Shown piece by piece: positions 17,169-29,070 of a DNA stretch of 64,000 nt. This stretch comes from Rhizobium sp. Lineage in GTDB: Bacteria > Pseudomonadota > Alphaproteobacteria > Rhizobiales > Rhizobiaceae. The notes below the pieces were generated by a model. The model was not told the origin of the DNA. It saw only the letters and a program-made list of their open reading frames with translations, and ran no database searches. How positions within the stretch are numbered: position 1 is the first letter of the stretch; every line of letters starts with the position of its first letter. The stretch covers positions 394,806-458,805 of the forward strand of contig PEKW01000005.1 of NCBI GenBank assembly GCA_002796995.1, in the 5' to 3' direction. The translations under genes and the position numbers were made by a program.

Positions 17169-18038
17169 ATGTCGGATTTTGCAGCGCGAGGTCGGGACCT
17201 GGACCAGCGGCGAAAGGCGAGATCGGCCTTTCTCGCCGGCATGGGCCGCGGGCTTGCCGGAGCCCTGCTCTTCGCCCTTCCCATGCTGATGACCATCGAG
17301 ATGTGGCAACTCGGCTTCTATGTCGCGCGCGAAAAACTTCTGTTGCTGATGGTGATCGACCTGCCGCTGCTGGTCATCCTGTCGCATCGCATCGGCTTCG
17401 AGGAAACCTTCGACTGGCGCGAGGACGTGCGTGACGCGATCGTCGCCTATGGCATCGGCATTGCGGCGAGCGCGGCGATCCTGTTCCTGTTCGGCCTCTT
17501 GAACCTCGACATGCCGTGGAGCGAAGTGATCGGCAAGATCGCCATCCAGGCGGTGCCGGCCAGCATCGGCGCCATGCTCGGCCGCAGCCAGCTGACGCGC
17601 GACGAGGACGCCGACTGCGAGGGGCCGGAGCCGCGCCAGCGCCGCACTTCCTATTTCGGCGAGCTGTTCCTGATGGTGGTCGGCGCGCTCTTCCTGTCGC
17701 TGAACGTCGCGCCGACCGAGGAGATGATCCTGCTGTCCTACAAGATGACGCCCTGGCATGCGCTGGCCACCATCCTGCTGTCGATCGCGCTGATGCACGG
17801 CTTCGTCTATGCCGTCTCCTTCGAGGGCGGCCACGAGCTGTCGCCCGATACGCCCTGGTGGCACGCGCTGATCCGCTTCACCCTGCCCGGCTACGTCATC
17901 GCGCTCGGCATCAGCCTGTTTTCACTGTGGATCTTCGAGCAGGTTGACGGCACGGGGCTGGCCGCACTGGTCTTTGCCACGATCGTGCTCGCCTTCCCCG
18001 CCGCCATCGGCGCCGCCGCCGCCCGACTGATCCTGTGA
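17169..18038 (+). CDS. TIGR02587 family integral membrane protein
   Basis: A 289-residue polytopic inner-membrane protein with about seven to eight hydrophobic segments and the family marks GALLFALPMLMTIEMW near the start and LSLNVAPTEEMILLSYKM in the middle. TIGR02587 proteins have no proven function and are typically encoded beside a TIGR02588 gene, as here. The ATG at 17169 has GGAG at ribosome-site distance. An EcfG-type promoter just upstream suggests a general stress role. A cluster of acidic and arginine residues separates two halves of the membrane domain (about residues 142-160). Confidence 0.85.
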   Translation: MSDFAARGRDLDQRRKARSAFLAGMGRGLAGALLFALPMLMTIEMWQLGFYVAREKLLLLMVIDLPLLVILSHRIGFEETFDWREDVRDAIVAYGIGIAASAAILFLFGLLNLDMPWSEVIGKIAIQAVPASIGAMLGRSQLTRDEDADCEGPEPRQRRTSYFGELFLMVVGALFLSLNVAPTEEMILLSYKMTPWHALATILLSIALMHGFVYAVSFEGGHELSPDTPWWHALIRFTLPGYVIALGISLFSLWIFEQVDGTGLAALVFATIVLAFPAAIGAAAARLIL

Positions 18039-18046
18039 GGTCCGAC

Positions 18047-18457
18047 ATGAGTCCGTCCCGCCACCCCCTGCACACCGAAGCCGACAATCCGCACTGGCTG
18101 GAATGGCTGACCGGGCTGATCTCGCTGATCCTCATCGCCCTGCTGATCGGCTATGTCAGCTGGTCGGCGCTGACCGAGCAGATGGAACCGCCGGAATTCG
18201 CCATCGAGGCGACCGGCATGGCGCACGTACCGGGCGGCTACCGCATAACCTTCGACATCGAGAACCGCGCCAACAGCACGGCGGCGGCCGTGATCGTGCG
18301 GGGAGAACTCACGCGGGGCGAGGAAAGCGTCGAATCGGTGGACGTCACCTTCGACTACGTGCCGGGCCAGTCCCAGTCGAGCGGCGCGATCCTGTTCTCG
18401 ACCGACCCCGGCAGCGCCCAGCTGACACTGAGGGCGATCGGCTATACCGATCCGTGA
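18047..18457 (+). CDS. TIGR02588 family membrane-anchored protein
   Basis: A 136-residue protein with one N-terminal membrane span (about residues 20-42) and an extracytoplasmic beta-rich domain containing GYRITFDIENRANSTAAAV and FDYVPGQSQSSGAI. That organisation recalls an immunoglobulin-like fold. It is the fixed partner of TIGR02587 proteins; function unknown. The ATG at 18047 follows GAGG and lies 8 nt after the upstream stop; a GTG at 18035 overlapping that stop is the alternative. The gene ends 8 nt from the convergent ligA stop. Confidence 0.85.
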   Translation: MSPSRHPLHTEADNPHWLEWLTGLISLILIALLIGYVSWSALTEQMEPPEFAIEATGMAHVPGGYRITFDIENRANSTAAAVIVRGELTRGEESVESVDVTFDYVPGQSQSSGAILFSTDPGSAQLTLRAIGYTDP

Positions 18458-18465
18458 GCGGCCCC

Positions 18466-20682
<2,217 letters not shown>

Positions 20683-20707
20683 TCACGCCTCTTTGCGGAC
20701 GGACGGC

Positions 20708-21523
20708 TCAGCGCAGACTGCCGGCACAGAGGTCGATCCGCGCCAGCAGCGGCAGGTGGTCGGAGGCCTTTCGGGCGAGCGGCGTGTCGTGCACCGCCAT
20801 TTCGGCAATCAGATCGGCGCGGTTGGCCATGATCCGGTCGAGCGAGAGCACCGGCATGCGGGCCGGATAGCTGGGGATCGGCGCAGGCAGCGGACCGAAG
20901 ACCGATTCGAGACGGGTGAGCGCCGATCCGGGGCCGAGGCGCCACTCGTTGAAATCGCCCATCAGAAGGGTCGGCCGGTCTTCGCGCCGGCCGATGATAT
21001 CGAGGATGGTGTCGGCCTGCTGGCGGCGCGCCCAGCGCAAAAGGCCGAGATGGGCGGCGATGATTCTGAGGCCCTCACGCGATTCGAGATCGATTTCTGC
21101 GACCAGCGCGCCGCGTGGCTCTAGCCCCGGAAGCGCCACCTGGTGCACGTCGCGCACCACACCCTCCCTGAACAGCAGCACATTGCCGCGCCAGCCATGC
21201 GATTTGGGCTTGTGCAGGACGGGCACCGGCATCAGGCCGGTCTCCAGCCGAAGGCGCGGCAGGTCGAGCAGGCCTGACCGCTCGCCGAACCGCTGGTCGG
21301 CCTCCTGCAGGGCGATCACATCAGGGCCGATCTCGCGGATGACCTCGATGATGCGCTCCGGATCGAAGCGGCCGTCGGTGCCGACGCATTTATGCACATT
21401 GTAGGAGGCAACCAGCATCGAGCCGTCGCGCGGGTCCCGGATCAACGGATTGTGGATGCGATTGGACCGGTTCTTGATCGAGGCGATGACTGCGGAAGCC
21501 AGAGTGTTGTTGGTCTTCGTCAT
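20708..21523 (-). CDS. Endonuclease/exonuclease/phosphatase (EEP) family protein
   Basis: A 271-residue metal-dependent phosphodiesterase of the EEP superfamily. Motifs visible are ASYNVHKC, IALQEAD (metal Glu), LMGDFNEW (DxN) and ASDHLPLLARI (catalytic His with Asp). Bacterial members next to cardiolipin synthase-like genes often act on phosphodiester lipids, but the substrate here is not shown. No signal peptide is evident. The ATG at 21523 (GGAAGTGA upstream) is preferred over a start 14 codons earlier. It lies 115 nt downstream of the PLD-family gene on the same strand. Confidence 0.85.
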   Translation of the reverse strand: MTKTNNTLASAVIASIKNRSNRIHNPLIRDPRDGSMLVASYNVHKCVGTDGRFDPERIIEVIREIGPDVIALQEADQRFGERSGLLDLPRLRLETGLMPVPVLHKPKSHGWRGNVLLFREGVVRDVHQVALPGLEPRGALVAEIDLESREGLRIIAAHLGLLRWARRQQADTILDIIGRREDRPTLLMGDFNEWRLGPGSALTRLESVFGPLPAPIPSYPARMPVLSLDRIMANRADLIAEMAVHDTPLARKASDHLPLLARIDLCAGSLR

Positions 21524-21638
21524 TTCACTTCCATGCGTGCTGCAGCATTGCCGGCCCGGTTCCAAGCATAGGGCGCGAAGAGGGAGAAACCACTTCCGTT
21601 GCGTAATGACGAGAGGATTTCAACAAGACAGTTCTCCA

Positions 21639-23087
21639 TCACAGATAGGGCGAACCGAGCCAAAGGAAACGGTCGAACAGACGGTAAACGAACGGGCGCC
21701 GGCGCAGTTCCTCCTGGGTGACAGGCTCGGCCCCTTCGAGCGACGCGTCGATGCGCGCCTCGATCGTCCGGGCAAAGTCGACATCGAAAACTTCAAGGTC
21801 GATCTCGAAGTTCAGCCGGAGCGAGCGCGAATCGAGGTTGGACGAGCCGATGAAGGACCACTGCCCGTCGACGGTCATCAGCTTCGAATGGTCGAACGGC
21901 CCCTGGGCGCGGAAGATCCGGCTGCCGTCCTTGAGGATCTGGTCGAACTGGGCGGCCATGGCATGGCTGACGATGGCGAGATTGTTCTGCGCCGGGATGA
22001 CGATGTCGACGGTCACGCCGCGCCGCGCCGCCGTGGCGAGCGCGCCCAGCAGGATATTGTCAGGCAGGAAATACGGCGACATGATGCGGATCGACTTCTC
22101 CGCGACGGAAAAGGCACCCATCATGATCTTGTGGTTGGTTTCGAGGTTGGTATCGGGGCCGGAGACGACGGTGCGCACGAAGCTCGGCGTGCCGGGCTCG
22201 GCGGCGAAGGGCGCCACGCCCCAGTCGGCGCCAGTGAGGATCTCCCCCGTCTCGAAATGCCAGTCCTCCGCCGCCACGGCGAAGATGTCGGCGACGACCG
22301 GGCCGGTCAGGCGGAAATGCGTGTCGCGGGCCGCCTCGTCGCCCTCGAAGGCGGCGCGGATGTTCATGCCGCCGAGAAAGGCGACCGCGCCGTCGGCCAC
22401 CAGGATCTTGCGGTGGGTGCGCAGATTGGCATAAGGCAGCCGCAGCCCCATGATGACCTTGCCGTTGAAGGTGGCGACCGACACGCCGGCGTCGGTGAGA
22501 TAACCGATGATGCTCGGCACACTGTAGCGGGCGCCCACCGCGTCGATCAGCACACGGACCGTCACGCCGCGCTTGTGGGCGGCGATCAGCCGGTCGGCGA
22601 CCCTAAGTCCGGCGGCGTCGCGGTCGAAGATATAGGTCTCGAGGATGATGCTGCGTTCGGCGGCGTCGATCGCCTCGCAGAAGGCGGCATAGGTCTCAGC
22701 CCCCGAGGACAGCATGTCGATCCGGTTGCCGGAGGAGAGCGCGTGCTTGGCGACCCGGTCGCCGAGCGTCTTCAGCCCCGCCATGCGGCTGCCGAAGTGC
22801 TTGTCGACCGCCTCGCGCGACACGCCGTAATGCGACAGCGTGCGCCACAGCTCGTCGAGATGAAGAGCGCGGCGCGAGATCAGCGACTTGCGCCGGATGC
22901 GGTTGACGCCGACCACGGCATAGATCAGCGCGCCGAGCAGCGGCGACAGCACGATGACGCCGACCCAGCCGATCGCCGAGCGGACCTCGCGCTTGGTCAT
23001 CGCCGCATGCACGGCCGCGACCGCGCCCATGGTGATCGACAGGACGGCGAGAATATGCGGCCAATAGGCAGAGAGGACTTCGAACAT
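21639..23087 (-). CDS. cls: Cardiolipin synthase (phospholipase D superfamily)
   Basis: A 482-residue enzyme joining two phosphatidylglycerol molecules into cardiolipin plus glycerol at the inner membrane. Two N-terminal membrane segments (about residues 8-28 and 40-60) form the usual PLDNc anchor. Two HKD motifs follow: His225/Lys227/Asp232 (HRKILVADG) and His400/Lys402/Asp407 (HSKLMTVDG). Length and layout match ClsA. The ATG at 23087 begins at the anchor; an upstream in-frame extension of 60 codons runs into the recN end. It lies between recN and the EEP gene, all on the same strand. Confidence 0.9.
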   Translation of the reverse strand: MFEVLSAYWPHILAVLSITMGAVAAVHAAMTKREVRSAIGWVGVIVLSPLLGALIYAVVGVNRIRRKSLISRRALHLDELWRTLSHYGVSREAVDKHFGSRMAGLKTLGDRVAKHALSSGNRIDMLSSGAETYAAFCEAIDAAERSIILETYIFDRDAAGLRVADRLIAAHKRGVTVRVLIDAVGARYSVPSIIGYLTDAGVSVATFNGKVIMGLRLPYANLRTHRKILVADGAVAFLGGMNIRAAFEGDEAARDTHFRLTGPVVADIFAVAAEDWHFETGEILTGADWGVAPFAAEPGTPSFVRTVVSGPDTNLETNHKIMMGAFSVAEKSIRIMSPYFLPDNILLGALATAARRGVTVDIVIPAQNNLAIVSHAMAAQFDQILKDGSRIFRAQGPFDHSKLMTVDGQWSFIGSSNLDSRSLRLNFEIDLEVFDVDFARTIEARIDASLEGAEPVTQEELRRRPFVYRLFDRFLWLGSPYL

Positions 23088-23151
23088 CGCGCACCGAGGG
23101 AAACAGGTTTCGGCCTTGAATGCAATCGCCGCACCAAAGGTCCGCCGGCGC

Positions 23152-24825
23152 TCAGTTTTCTCCGGCCAGAAGCCGCGCCGCGGCGGCTCTCGCCTCGTCG
23201 GTGACCGAGGCGCCGGCGAGCATGCGGGCGATTTCCTCGCGCCGGTGTTCCGGTTCCATGGTCGCAACGCGGGTGGCGATCTTCTCGCCGCCCTCGCCGG
23301 TAGGTCCCTTGGAGATCAGCAGATGGGTGGCGGCACGGGCGGCCACCTGCGGGGCATGGGTGACGGAGAGCACCTGCACCTTGGCGGAGAGCCGCTTGAG
23401 ACGCTGGCCGATCGCATCGGCGACCGCACCGCCGACGCCCGTGTCGATTTCGTCGAAGACCAGGGTCGGCGCCGAACCGCGATCGGCGAGCGCCACCTTG
23501 AGCGCCAGAAGGAAACGCGACAGCTCGCCGCCGGAGGCGACCTTCATGATCGGTCCCGGGCGGGTTCCCGGATTGGTCTGGACATGGAACTCGACAGTGT
23601 CGATGCCCTCGGCCGTCGCAGAGTCCGGATCGCTCGCCACCTCGACCATGAAGCGCGCGCGCTCCAGCTTCAGGGCGGGCAGCTCGGCCATCACCGCCTC
23701 GGAGAGCGCGGAGGCGGCATTGCGGCGCTTCGTCGACAGGGCACCGGCCAGGTGGTCGTAGTGGGCCTTCGCCTCGATCACGCCGGCCTCCAGCGTACCG
23801 AGCTTCTCCTCGCCGGCGTCGAGCTCGGCCAAGTCGGCGATCATCTTTTCGGCGAGCGCCGGAAGACCGGTCACCGGCACGGAATATTTGCGGCCCGCAG
23901 CGCGCAGGGCAAACAGACGCTCCTCGACCCGTTCCAGTTCGTTCGGATCGAATTCGGTGCGTCGAAGTGCTGCCTCGACCTCCATCTGCGCATTGGAGAG
24001 GTTGTCGAGCGCCGAATCGAGCAGCTGCACGGTGTCCTCGAGAAGGCCCGGCGCCTCGTGGCTCTTGCGCTCCAGCCGGCGGACCAGCGAAGCGATCAGC
24101 GGCACCGGCGAGGCATGTCCGTTGAGGAACTCCGAAGCCTCGGCGATGTCGCCGGCAATGCGCTCCGACTTCTGCATCGCGGCGCGGCGGTCGGCGAGTT
24201 CGTCTTCCTCGCCGTCACGCGGCGAGAGCTTTTCCAGCTCCTCGACCGAGGCCCTGAGATAATCCGCCTCGCGGGCGGCGGCCTCGACGCGGGCACGATG
24301 GGCTTTGAGCACCCGGTCGGCATCGCGCCAGCGGCGATAGCGCTCGCCGAGGCTCACCGCCTCGTCGGAGAGACCCGCAAAGGCATCGAGCAGCATGCGA
24401 TGGGCGTCGGTGTCGACGAGCGCGCGGTCGTCGTGCTGGCCGTGGATCTCGACCAGGAGCTGGCCCGCCTGGCGCATCAGCTGCACGGATACGGGCTGGT
24501 CGTTGATATAGGCGCGGGTGCGGCCGTCAGCCGACTGAACGCGGCGGAAGATCAGGTCGCCGTCGTCGTCGACGCCGTTGCCGCGCAGGAGGGTGCGGGC
24601 CGGATGGCCCATGGCGACGTCGAAGACCGCCGTCACCTGCCCCTTGTCTTCGCCATGGCGAACGAGCGAGCCGTCGCCGCGCCCGCCGAGCGCCAGCGAA
24701 AGGCTGTCGAGAAGGATGGACTTGCCTGCACCGGTTTCGCCCGTCAGGACGGACAGGCCGGCTTCGAAGGCAAGATCCAGCCGCTCGATCAGAACGATAT
24801 CGCGGATCGACAGCTGGACCAGCAT
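23152..24825 (-). CDS. recN: DNA repair protein RecN
   Basis: An SMC-like ATPase that gathers and holds DNA ends during double-strand break repair. The 557-residue protein has Walker A at residues 29-36 (GETGAGKS), a central coiled coil split by a hinge, an ABC signature region (SGGELSRFLLALK) and Walker B (LVFDEIDTGVGG). Length matches the family. It lies 32 nt downstream of bamD on the same strand and is likely cotranscribed with it, as is common in alphaproteobacteria. Confidence 0.95.
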   Translation of the reverse strand: MLVQLSIRDIVLIERLDLAFEAGLSVLTGETGAGKSILLDSLSLALGGRGDGSLVRHGEDKGQVTAVFDVAMGHPARTLLRGNGVDDDGDLIFRRVQSADGRTRAYINDQPVSVQLMRQAGQLLVEIHGQHDDRALVDTDAHRMLLDAFAGLSDEAVSLGERYRRWRDADRVLKAHRARVEAAAREADYLRASVEELEKLSPRDGEEDELADRRAAMQKSERIAGDIAEASEFLNGHASPVPLIASLVRRLERKSHEAPGLLEDTVQLLDSALDNLSNAQMEVEAALRRTEFDPNELERVEERLFALRAAGRKYSVPVTGLPALAEKMIADLAELDAGEEKLGTLEAGVIEAKAHYDHLAGALSTKRRNAASALSEAVMAELPALKLERARFMVEVASDPDSATAEGIDTVEFHVQTNPGTRPGPIMKVASGGELSRFLLALKVALADRGSAPTLVFDEIDTGVGGAVADAIGQRLKRLSAKVQVLSVTHAPQVAARAATHLLISKGPTGEGGEKIATRVATMEPEHRREEIARMLAGASVTDEARAAAARLLAGEN

Positions 24826-24857
24826 GGCAAACTCATCTCGCGTCTAGGAAAGAAGGG

Positions 24858-25727
24858 TCAGCTCCCGACAAGAATCTTCTTGCCGGCCCTTGCGATCCAC
24901 GAACCGGAATTCTCGCGGGGCTCGAGGCCGCCCGACTTCAGGAGCTTGTAGGAATCGGCATACCATTGGCTGTCGGGATAATTGTGGCCGAGCACGGCGG
25001 CAGCCGTCTGGGCTTCCTGTACCACGCCCATGGCGAAATAGGCCTCGACCAGGCGCGCCAGCGCTTCCTCGATCTGGTTGGTGTTCGGATATTTCTCGAC
25101 CACGACGCGGAAGCGCGAGATGGATGCCAGATATTCCTTGCGTTCCAGATAGTAGCGGCCGATCTGCATTTCCTTGCCGGCGAGCTGGTCGCGGGCGAAA
25201 CGGATCTTGGCCTGGGCGTCGTCGACGTATTCGGAGTCCGGATAGTTGTCGACCACCTTCTGCATGGCGTCGATCGTCTGCAGCGAGCTCTTCTGGTCCT
25301 GCGTGACGTTCGAGATCTGCTTCCAGTAGGAAAGGCCGACGAGATACTGCACGTAGGCGGAATCGTCCGAACGCGAATAGAGGTTGAGGTAGCGGTTGCC
25401 GGTGGAGACCGCCTCCGTGTAGCGCCCCATGCGGTACTTGGTGAAGGTGCTCATCACCAGCGCCTTCTGCGACCACTCGGAGAACGGATGCTGGGTATCG
25501 ATCGCGTCGAACTTGCGCGATGCCTCGACGATGTTGCCGGCCTTGATGTTGGCGAGACCCTGATTGTAGAGGGTTTCCGGCGGATCGGTCTCGACGCCGA
25601 GCTTGGTGATGTCGATATCGGGATCGGACTGGCAGGCGGCAAGCAGCGCGCCGGATACCGTCATCATCACACATATACTGGCAATACGCGCGGCTTTATT
25701 CACAACGACCGACCCTACATGACTCAT
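24858..25727 (-). CDS. bamD: Outer membrane assembly lipoprotein BamD
   Basis: A lipoprotein of the BAM complex that folds beta-barrel proteins into the outer membrane. The 289-residue precursor has a lipobox ending at Cys32 (SGALLAAC) and five TPR-like helical repeats, with family sequences [44 protein letters not shown] and RYYLERKEY. Start is the ATG at 25727; a GTG a few codons downstream would also leave a usable signal. The 243-nt gap before it contains the lpxC terminator, so it likely has its own promoter. Confidence 0.93.
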   Translation of the reverse strand: MSHVGSVVVNKAARIASICVMMTVSGALLAACQSDPDIDITKLGVETDPPETLYNQGLANIKAGNIVEASRKFDAIDTQHPFSEWSQKALVMSTFTKYRMGRYTEAVSTGNRYLNLYSRSDDSAYVQYLVGLSYWKQISNVTQDQKSSLQTIDAMQKVVDNYPDSEYVDDAQAKIRFARDQLAGKEMQIGRYYLERKEYLASISRFRVVVEKYPNTNQIEEALARLVEAYFAMGVVQEAQTAAAVLGHNYPDSQWYADSYKLLKSGGLEPRENSGSWIARAGKKILVGS

Positions 25728-25916
25728 TCGACAGTTCCCGATTGCAGCGCCGCTAGAAAACAGTCGCTTTCAACACGCGTTTCTAGCCATAAAAGCAGTA
25801 TGAGAGCAACGCAATGATGGCGATTTAACGCATTTTTGTGGCGGGCCGAAACGAAAGCCCGGAAATGGTCCCGGGCGTGCCTCCCCGCCGAAAGACGGCA
25901 AATTCCGTCGCGGCAT

Positions 25917-25948
25917 AAAAAAGGGCCGAGGATCTGACACCCCGGCCC
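25917..25948 (-). terminator. Intrinsic terminator after lpxC
   Basis: On the minus strand a 9-bp stem (GGGCCGGGG with CCTCGGCCC, one G-U pair) is followed by six T. It starts about 23 nt after the lpxC stop. Confidence 0.85.
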
Positions 25949-25970
25949 CAGTCTGGAGGTAATTTGATGG

Positions 25971-26927
25971 TCAGGCCGACCAGGGTGCGAATTCCGGCAC
26001 GTTGACCGCGACGAATTCGCGCGCCCGTGCCTGCAGGCTGCGTGCCGGAGCCTCGACCACCTCGTAGGCGTCGCGGTTTTCCAGGAGCGCCTTCAGCGCA
26101 TTGGCGTTCAGCTTGTGGCCACCGCGATAGGAGCGGTAGCAGCCGATGAACTGCGCACCGGCAAGCGCCAGGTCGCCGACGGCGTCGAGCGTCTTGTGGC
26201 GGACGAACTCGTCCTTCTCGTAACGCAGGCCTTCGACATTGATGACCGTGTTGTCGTCGGAGATGACGACGGAATTCTCGAGCGACGAACCGAGCGCGAA
26301 GCCGGCGGCCCACAGGCGCTCCACGTCGCGCATGAAGCCGAAGGTGCGGGCCCGCGACAGCTCGTTCTTGAAGGTGGCGGCGGTCAGGTCGCCGGCCCAT
26401 TTCTGACGGCCGATCAGCGGGCTTTCGAAGTCGATCTCGACCTCGAAGCGCGTGCCGTCATAGGGGCGGAACTCGGCCCAGGAGGCGCCGGCTTCGATGC
26501 GGACCGGCTTGGTCACGCGGATATAGCGGCGCTTGACGCCGAGATTGACGATGCCGACCTGCTCGATCGCATCGATGAACACTTCCGAGCTGCCGTCCAT
26601 GATCGGCATTTCGGCGCCGTCGACTTCGATCACCAGATTGTCGAGGCCGAGCGCATAGATGGCGGCCATGACATGCTCGATGGTGGCGATCGACCGGGCC
26701 GGCGAGAAACCCAGCACGGTGCAGAGATCGGTATTGCCGACCTGCGAGGAAACCGCCTTGAACTCGGCCGAACTGCCATCGTCGTAGGTGCGCACGAACA
26801 CGATGCCCGCGCCCGCCTCGGCCGGCAGCATGTTGAGCGTGACCTGGCGCCCGGAATGGACGCCGATACCCGTCAGGCTGAGGGGAGCTGCGATGGTGGT
26901 CTGGAAGCCCAGCAATGCGATTGCCAT
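25971..26927 (-). CDS. lpxC: UDP-3-O-acyl-N-acetylglucosamine deacetylase
   Basis: Zinc enzyme for the committed step of lipid A synthesis; cytosolic, acts on a membrane precursor. The 318-residue protein has the two-domain beta-alpha-alpha-beta sandwich sequence. Zinc-site His85 is in ATIEHVMAA, and the His-Asp pair is in RHKTLDAVGD, next to the catalytic-region motif GCYRSYRGGHKLN. It lies downstream of ftsZ as in many Gram-negative dcw clusters, but a strong terminator and a 283-nt gap separate them, so it is probably transcribed on its own. Confidence 0.95.
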   Translation of the reverse strand: MAIALLGFQTTIAAPLSLTGIGVHSGRQVTLNMLPAEAGAGIVFVRTYDDGSSAEFKAVSSQVGNTDLCTVLGFSPARSIATIEHVMAAIYALGLDNLVIEVDGAEMPIMDGSSEVFIDAIEQVGIVNLGVKRRYIRVTKPVRIEAGASWAEFRPYDGTRFEVEIDFESPLIGRQKWAGDLTAATFKNELSRARTFGFMRDVERLWAAGFALGSSLENSVVISDDNTVINVEGLRYEKDEFVRHKTLDAVGDLALAGAQFIGCYRSYRGGHKLNANALKALLENRDAYEVVEAPARSLQARAREFVAVNVPEFAPWSA

Positions 26928-27161
26928 GAAAATTGCCTTTAGCGGTGCAGTCGGCTCCTGCCCTCGGGCGCGGATCTTGCGGCTGCTCTTGTCATTCCGG
27001 ATCGGGGAATCAGCGACCGTTGCCGTCCATGCCCATTTCCGAGCCCATACATACGGACAGGGCCGCGTCGTGCCAAATCACTGTTTCTTTCGCATTGTAA
27101 CGAAACCATACGATTGAAAACTAAAGGGAAAATCGTAGCCGGCGGAGACGTGTGAAACACA

Positions 27162-27191
27162 AAGGGCCCGGGTCGTGAGACCCGGGCCCTT
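27162..27191 (-). terminator. Intrinsic terminator after ftsZ
   Basis: A perfect 13-bp GC-rich stem (AAGGGCCCGGGTC type) with a 4-base loop starts 19 nt after the ftsZ stop on the minus strand and is followed by TGTGTTT. It would end the division operon before lpxC. Confidence 0.88.
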
Positions 27192-27210
27192 GATCACTGA
27201 AAGCGCTCGA

Positions 27211-28974
27211 TCAGTTGGATTGGCGGCGAAGGAAGGCCGGGATTTCCAGCTGGTCGTCCTCGTGGCTCGAACGCGACGGGGGCGTGGCGCGACCCTGGTC
27301 GTCGAGCTGGCCGCGACGCGGCGCATAGAGGCTGGCTTCCGGCGAAAGAGCGCGACGCTGCGGGGCGGCCGTGGCCGGTGCAGAGGCGGTCATGTCGACG
27401 GCGGGTTCTTCGTCCTGATGGCGGCCAAGCGAGTTGGTTATCCGCTTCAGGAGACCCATCGGACCGCGTTCGTCCTGGGCGGCCGGAGCCGCCGTGTGGG
27501 CGCGGTGGTCGATCTCGGCACGCAGCACCGGCGGGAAATCTTCCACCTTGGGCATGCGGACCTGATCCACCGTCTGGCGGACTGCCTGAGCGACCGGCTC
27601 GTGGCGAACCGGTGCCGGGGCATGCCTCGCCTGCATGTCGGCAGAAGCGTGCATGGCCGGAGCCGGACGGCTCATGACCGGAGCAGGAGCGGCAACCGGC
27701 TCGGCCGGCATACGCGCTGCGGGCTGTGCTTCTGCGGCAGCCGGCGTGGCGAACAGACGGCTCTGCGGACGGAATTCCGGCTCGGCTGCCGGCTGCGGTG
27801 CCATGGCAGCCTGACGGGCGATGGCGATTTCCAGTTCGCGTTCCATTTCGGCTTCCGCCGAACGGATCGTTTCTGCCACGGGATCGATGGTCTTCGGTGC
27901 CTGCGCCATTGCAGGCTGCACTGCGGCCGGAGCAGAAGCAACGGCCGCCGAAGGACGGATAAGCGGCTTTGCAGCCGGAGCGACGTCACGGGCAGCCATG
28001 GCGCCGGCGGCACGATCGATGCCGGTGGCGACGACCGACACGCGGATCAGGCCTTCGAGCGCTTCGTCGAAGGTCGCGCCGAGGATGATGTTGGCGTCCG
28101 GATCGACTTCTTCGCGGATGCGGGTCGCAGCCTCGTCGACTTCGAACAGGGTCATGTCGCGACCGCCGGTGATCGAAATCAGCAGGCCCTGTGCGCCCTT
28201 CATCGAGGTTTCGTCGAGCAGCGGGTTGGCAATGGCGGCTTCCGCAGCCTGCATTGCACGGCCCTGGCCCGAAGCCTCGCCGGTACCCATCATCGCACGG
28301 CCCATCTCGCGCATCACGGAGCGAACGTCAGCGAAATCGAGGTTGATCAGGCCTTCCTTGACCATCAGGTCGGTGATGCAGGCGACGCCCGAGTAAAGAA
28401 CCTGGTCGGCCATGGCGAAGGCGTCCGCGAAGGTCGTCTTGTCGTTGGCGATACGGAACAGATTCTGGTTCGGGATGACGATCAGCGTGTCGACCGACTT
28501 CTGCAGTTCCTCTATGCCGGCCTCGGCGAGCCGCATGCGACGCTGGCCTTCGAAGTGGAACGGCTTGGTGACGACGCCGACGGTCAGGATGCCCTTGTTG
28601 CGGGCGGCCTGGGCTACGACGGGTGCCGCACCGGTGCCGGTGCCGCCGCCCATGCCGGCGGTGACGAAGCACATGTGGGTGCCGTTCAGGTGATCGATGA
28701 TCTCGTCGATGCACTCTTCAGCGGCCGCGCGGCCAACTTCCGGCTGCGAGCCGGCGCCGAGGCCTTCGGTGACGCTCACGCCGAGCTGGATGATTCGCTC
28801 GGCCTTGGTCATGGTCAGCGCCTGGGCATCCGTGTTGGCGACGACGAAGTCGACGCCCTGGAGACCGGCGGTGATCATGTTGTTGACAGCGTTGCCGCCG
28901 CCGCCGCCGACGCCGAACACGGTGATCCGAGGCTTCAGCTCGGTGATATCTGGCTTTTGCAGCTTGATGGTCAT
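27211..28974 (-). CDS. ftsZ: Cell division GTPase FtsZ
   Basis: Tubulin-like GTPase that forms the division ring. The 587-residue protein has the GTP-binding loops [13 protein letters not shown] and the tubulin signature [11 protein letters not shown], and the T7-loop catalytic segment [13 protein letters not shown]. After the globular domain comes a long, alanine/proline-rich linker of about 250 residues, characteristic of rhizobial FtsZ1. The C-terminal peptide [10 protein letters not shown] binds FtsA and other partners. The ATG at 28974 has AAGGAAG upstream; an in-frame start 16 codons earlier lacks homology. The 96-nt gap after ftsA could hold a separate promoter. Confidence 0.97.
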   Translation of the reverse strand: MTIKLQKPDITELKPRITVFGVGGGGGNAVNNMITAGLQGVDFVVANTDAQALTMTKAERIIQLGVSVTEGLGAGSQPEVGRAAAEECIDEIIDHLNGTHMCFVTAGMGGGTGTGAAPVVAQAARNKGILTVGVVTKPFHFEGQRRMRLAEAGIEELQKSVDTLIVIPNQNLFRIANDKTTFADAFAMADQVLYSGVACITDLMVKEGLINLDFADVRSVMREMGRAMMGTGEASGQGRAMQAAEAAIANPLLDETSMKGAQGLLISITGGRDMTLFEVDEAATRIREEVDPDANIILGATFDEALEGLIRVSVVATGIDRAAGAMAARDVAPAAKPLIRPSAAVASAPAAVQPAMAQAPKTIDPVAETIRSAEAEMERELEIAIARQAAMAPQPAAEPEFRPQSRLFATPAAAEAQPAARMPAEPVAAPAPVMSRPAPAMHASADMQARHAPAPVRHEPVAQAVRQTVDQVRMPKVEDFPPVLRAEIDHRAHTAAPAAQDERGPMGLLKRITNSLGRHQDEEPAVDMTASAPATAAPQRRALSPEASLYAPRRGQLDDQGRATPPSRSSHEDDQLEIPAFLRRQSN

Positions 28975-29070
28975 TTCAGACTTCCTTCTTTCTCCGGCCG
29001 CAGCGCCACGCCGGCCATTCATTTCAACTTTTCGCCCCGACCGGTCCTGCGGGACCGACCTGGACTGAAC

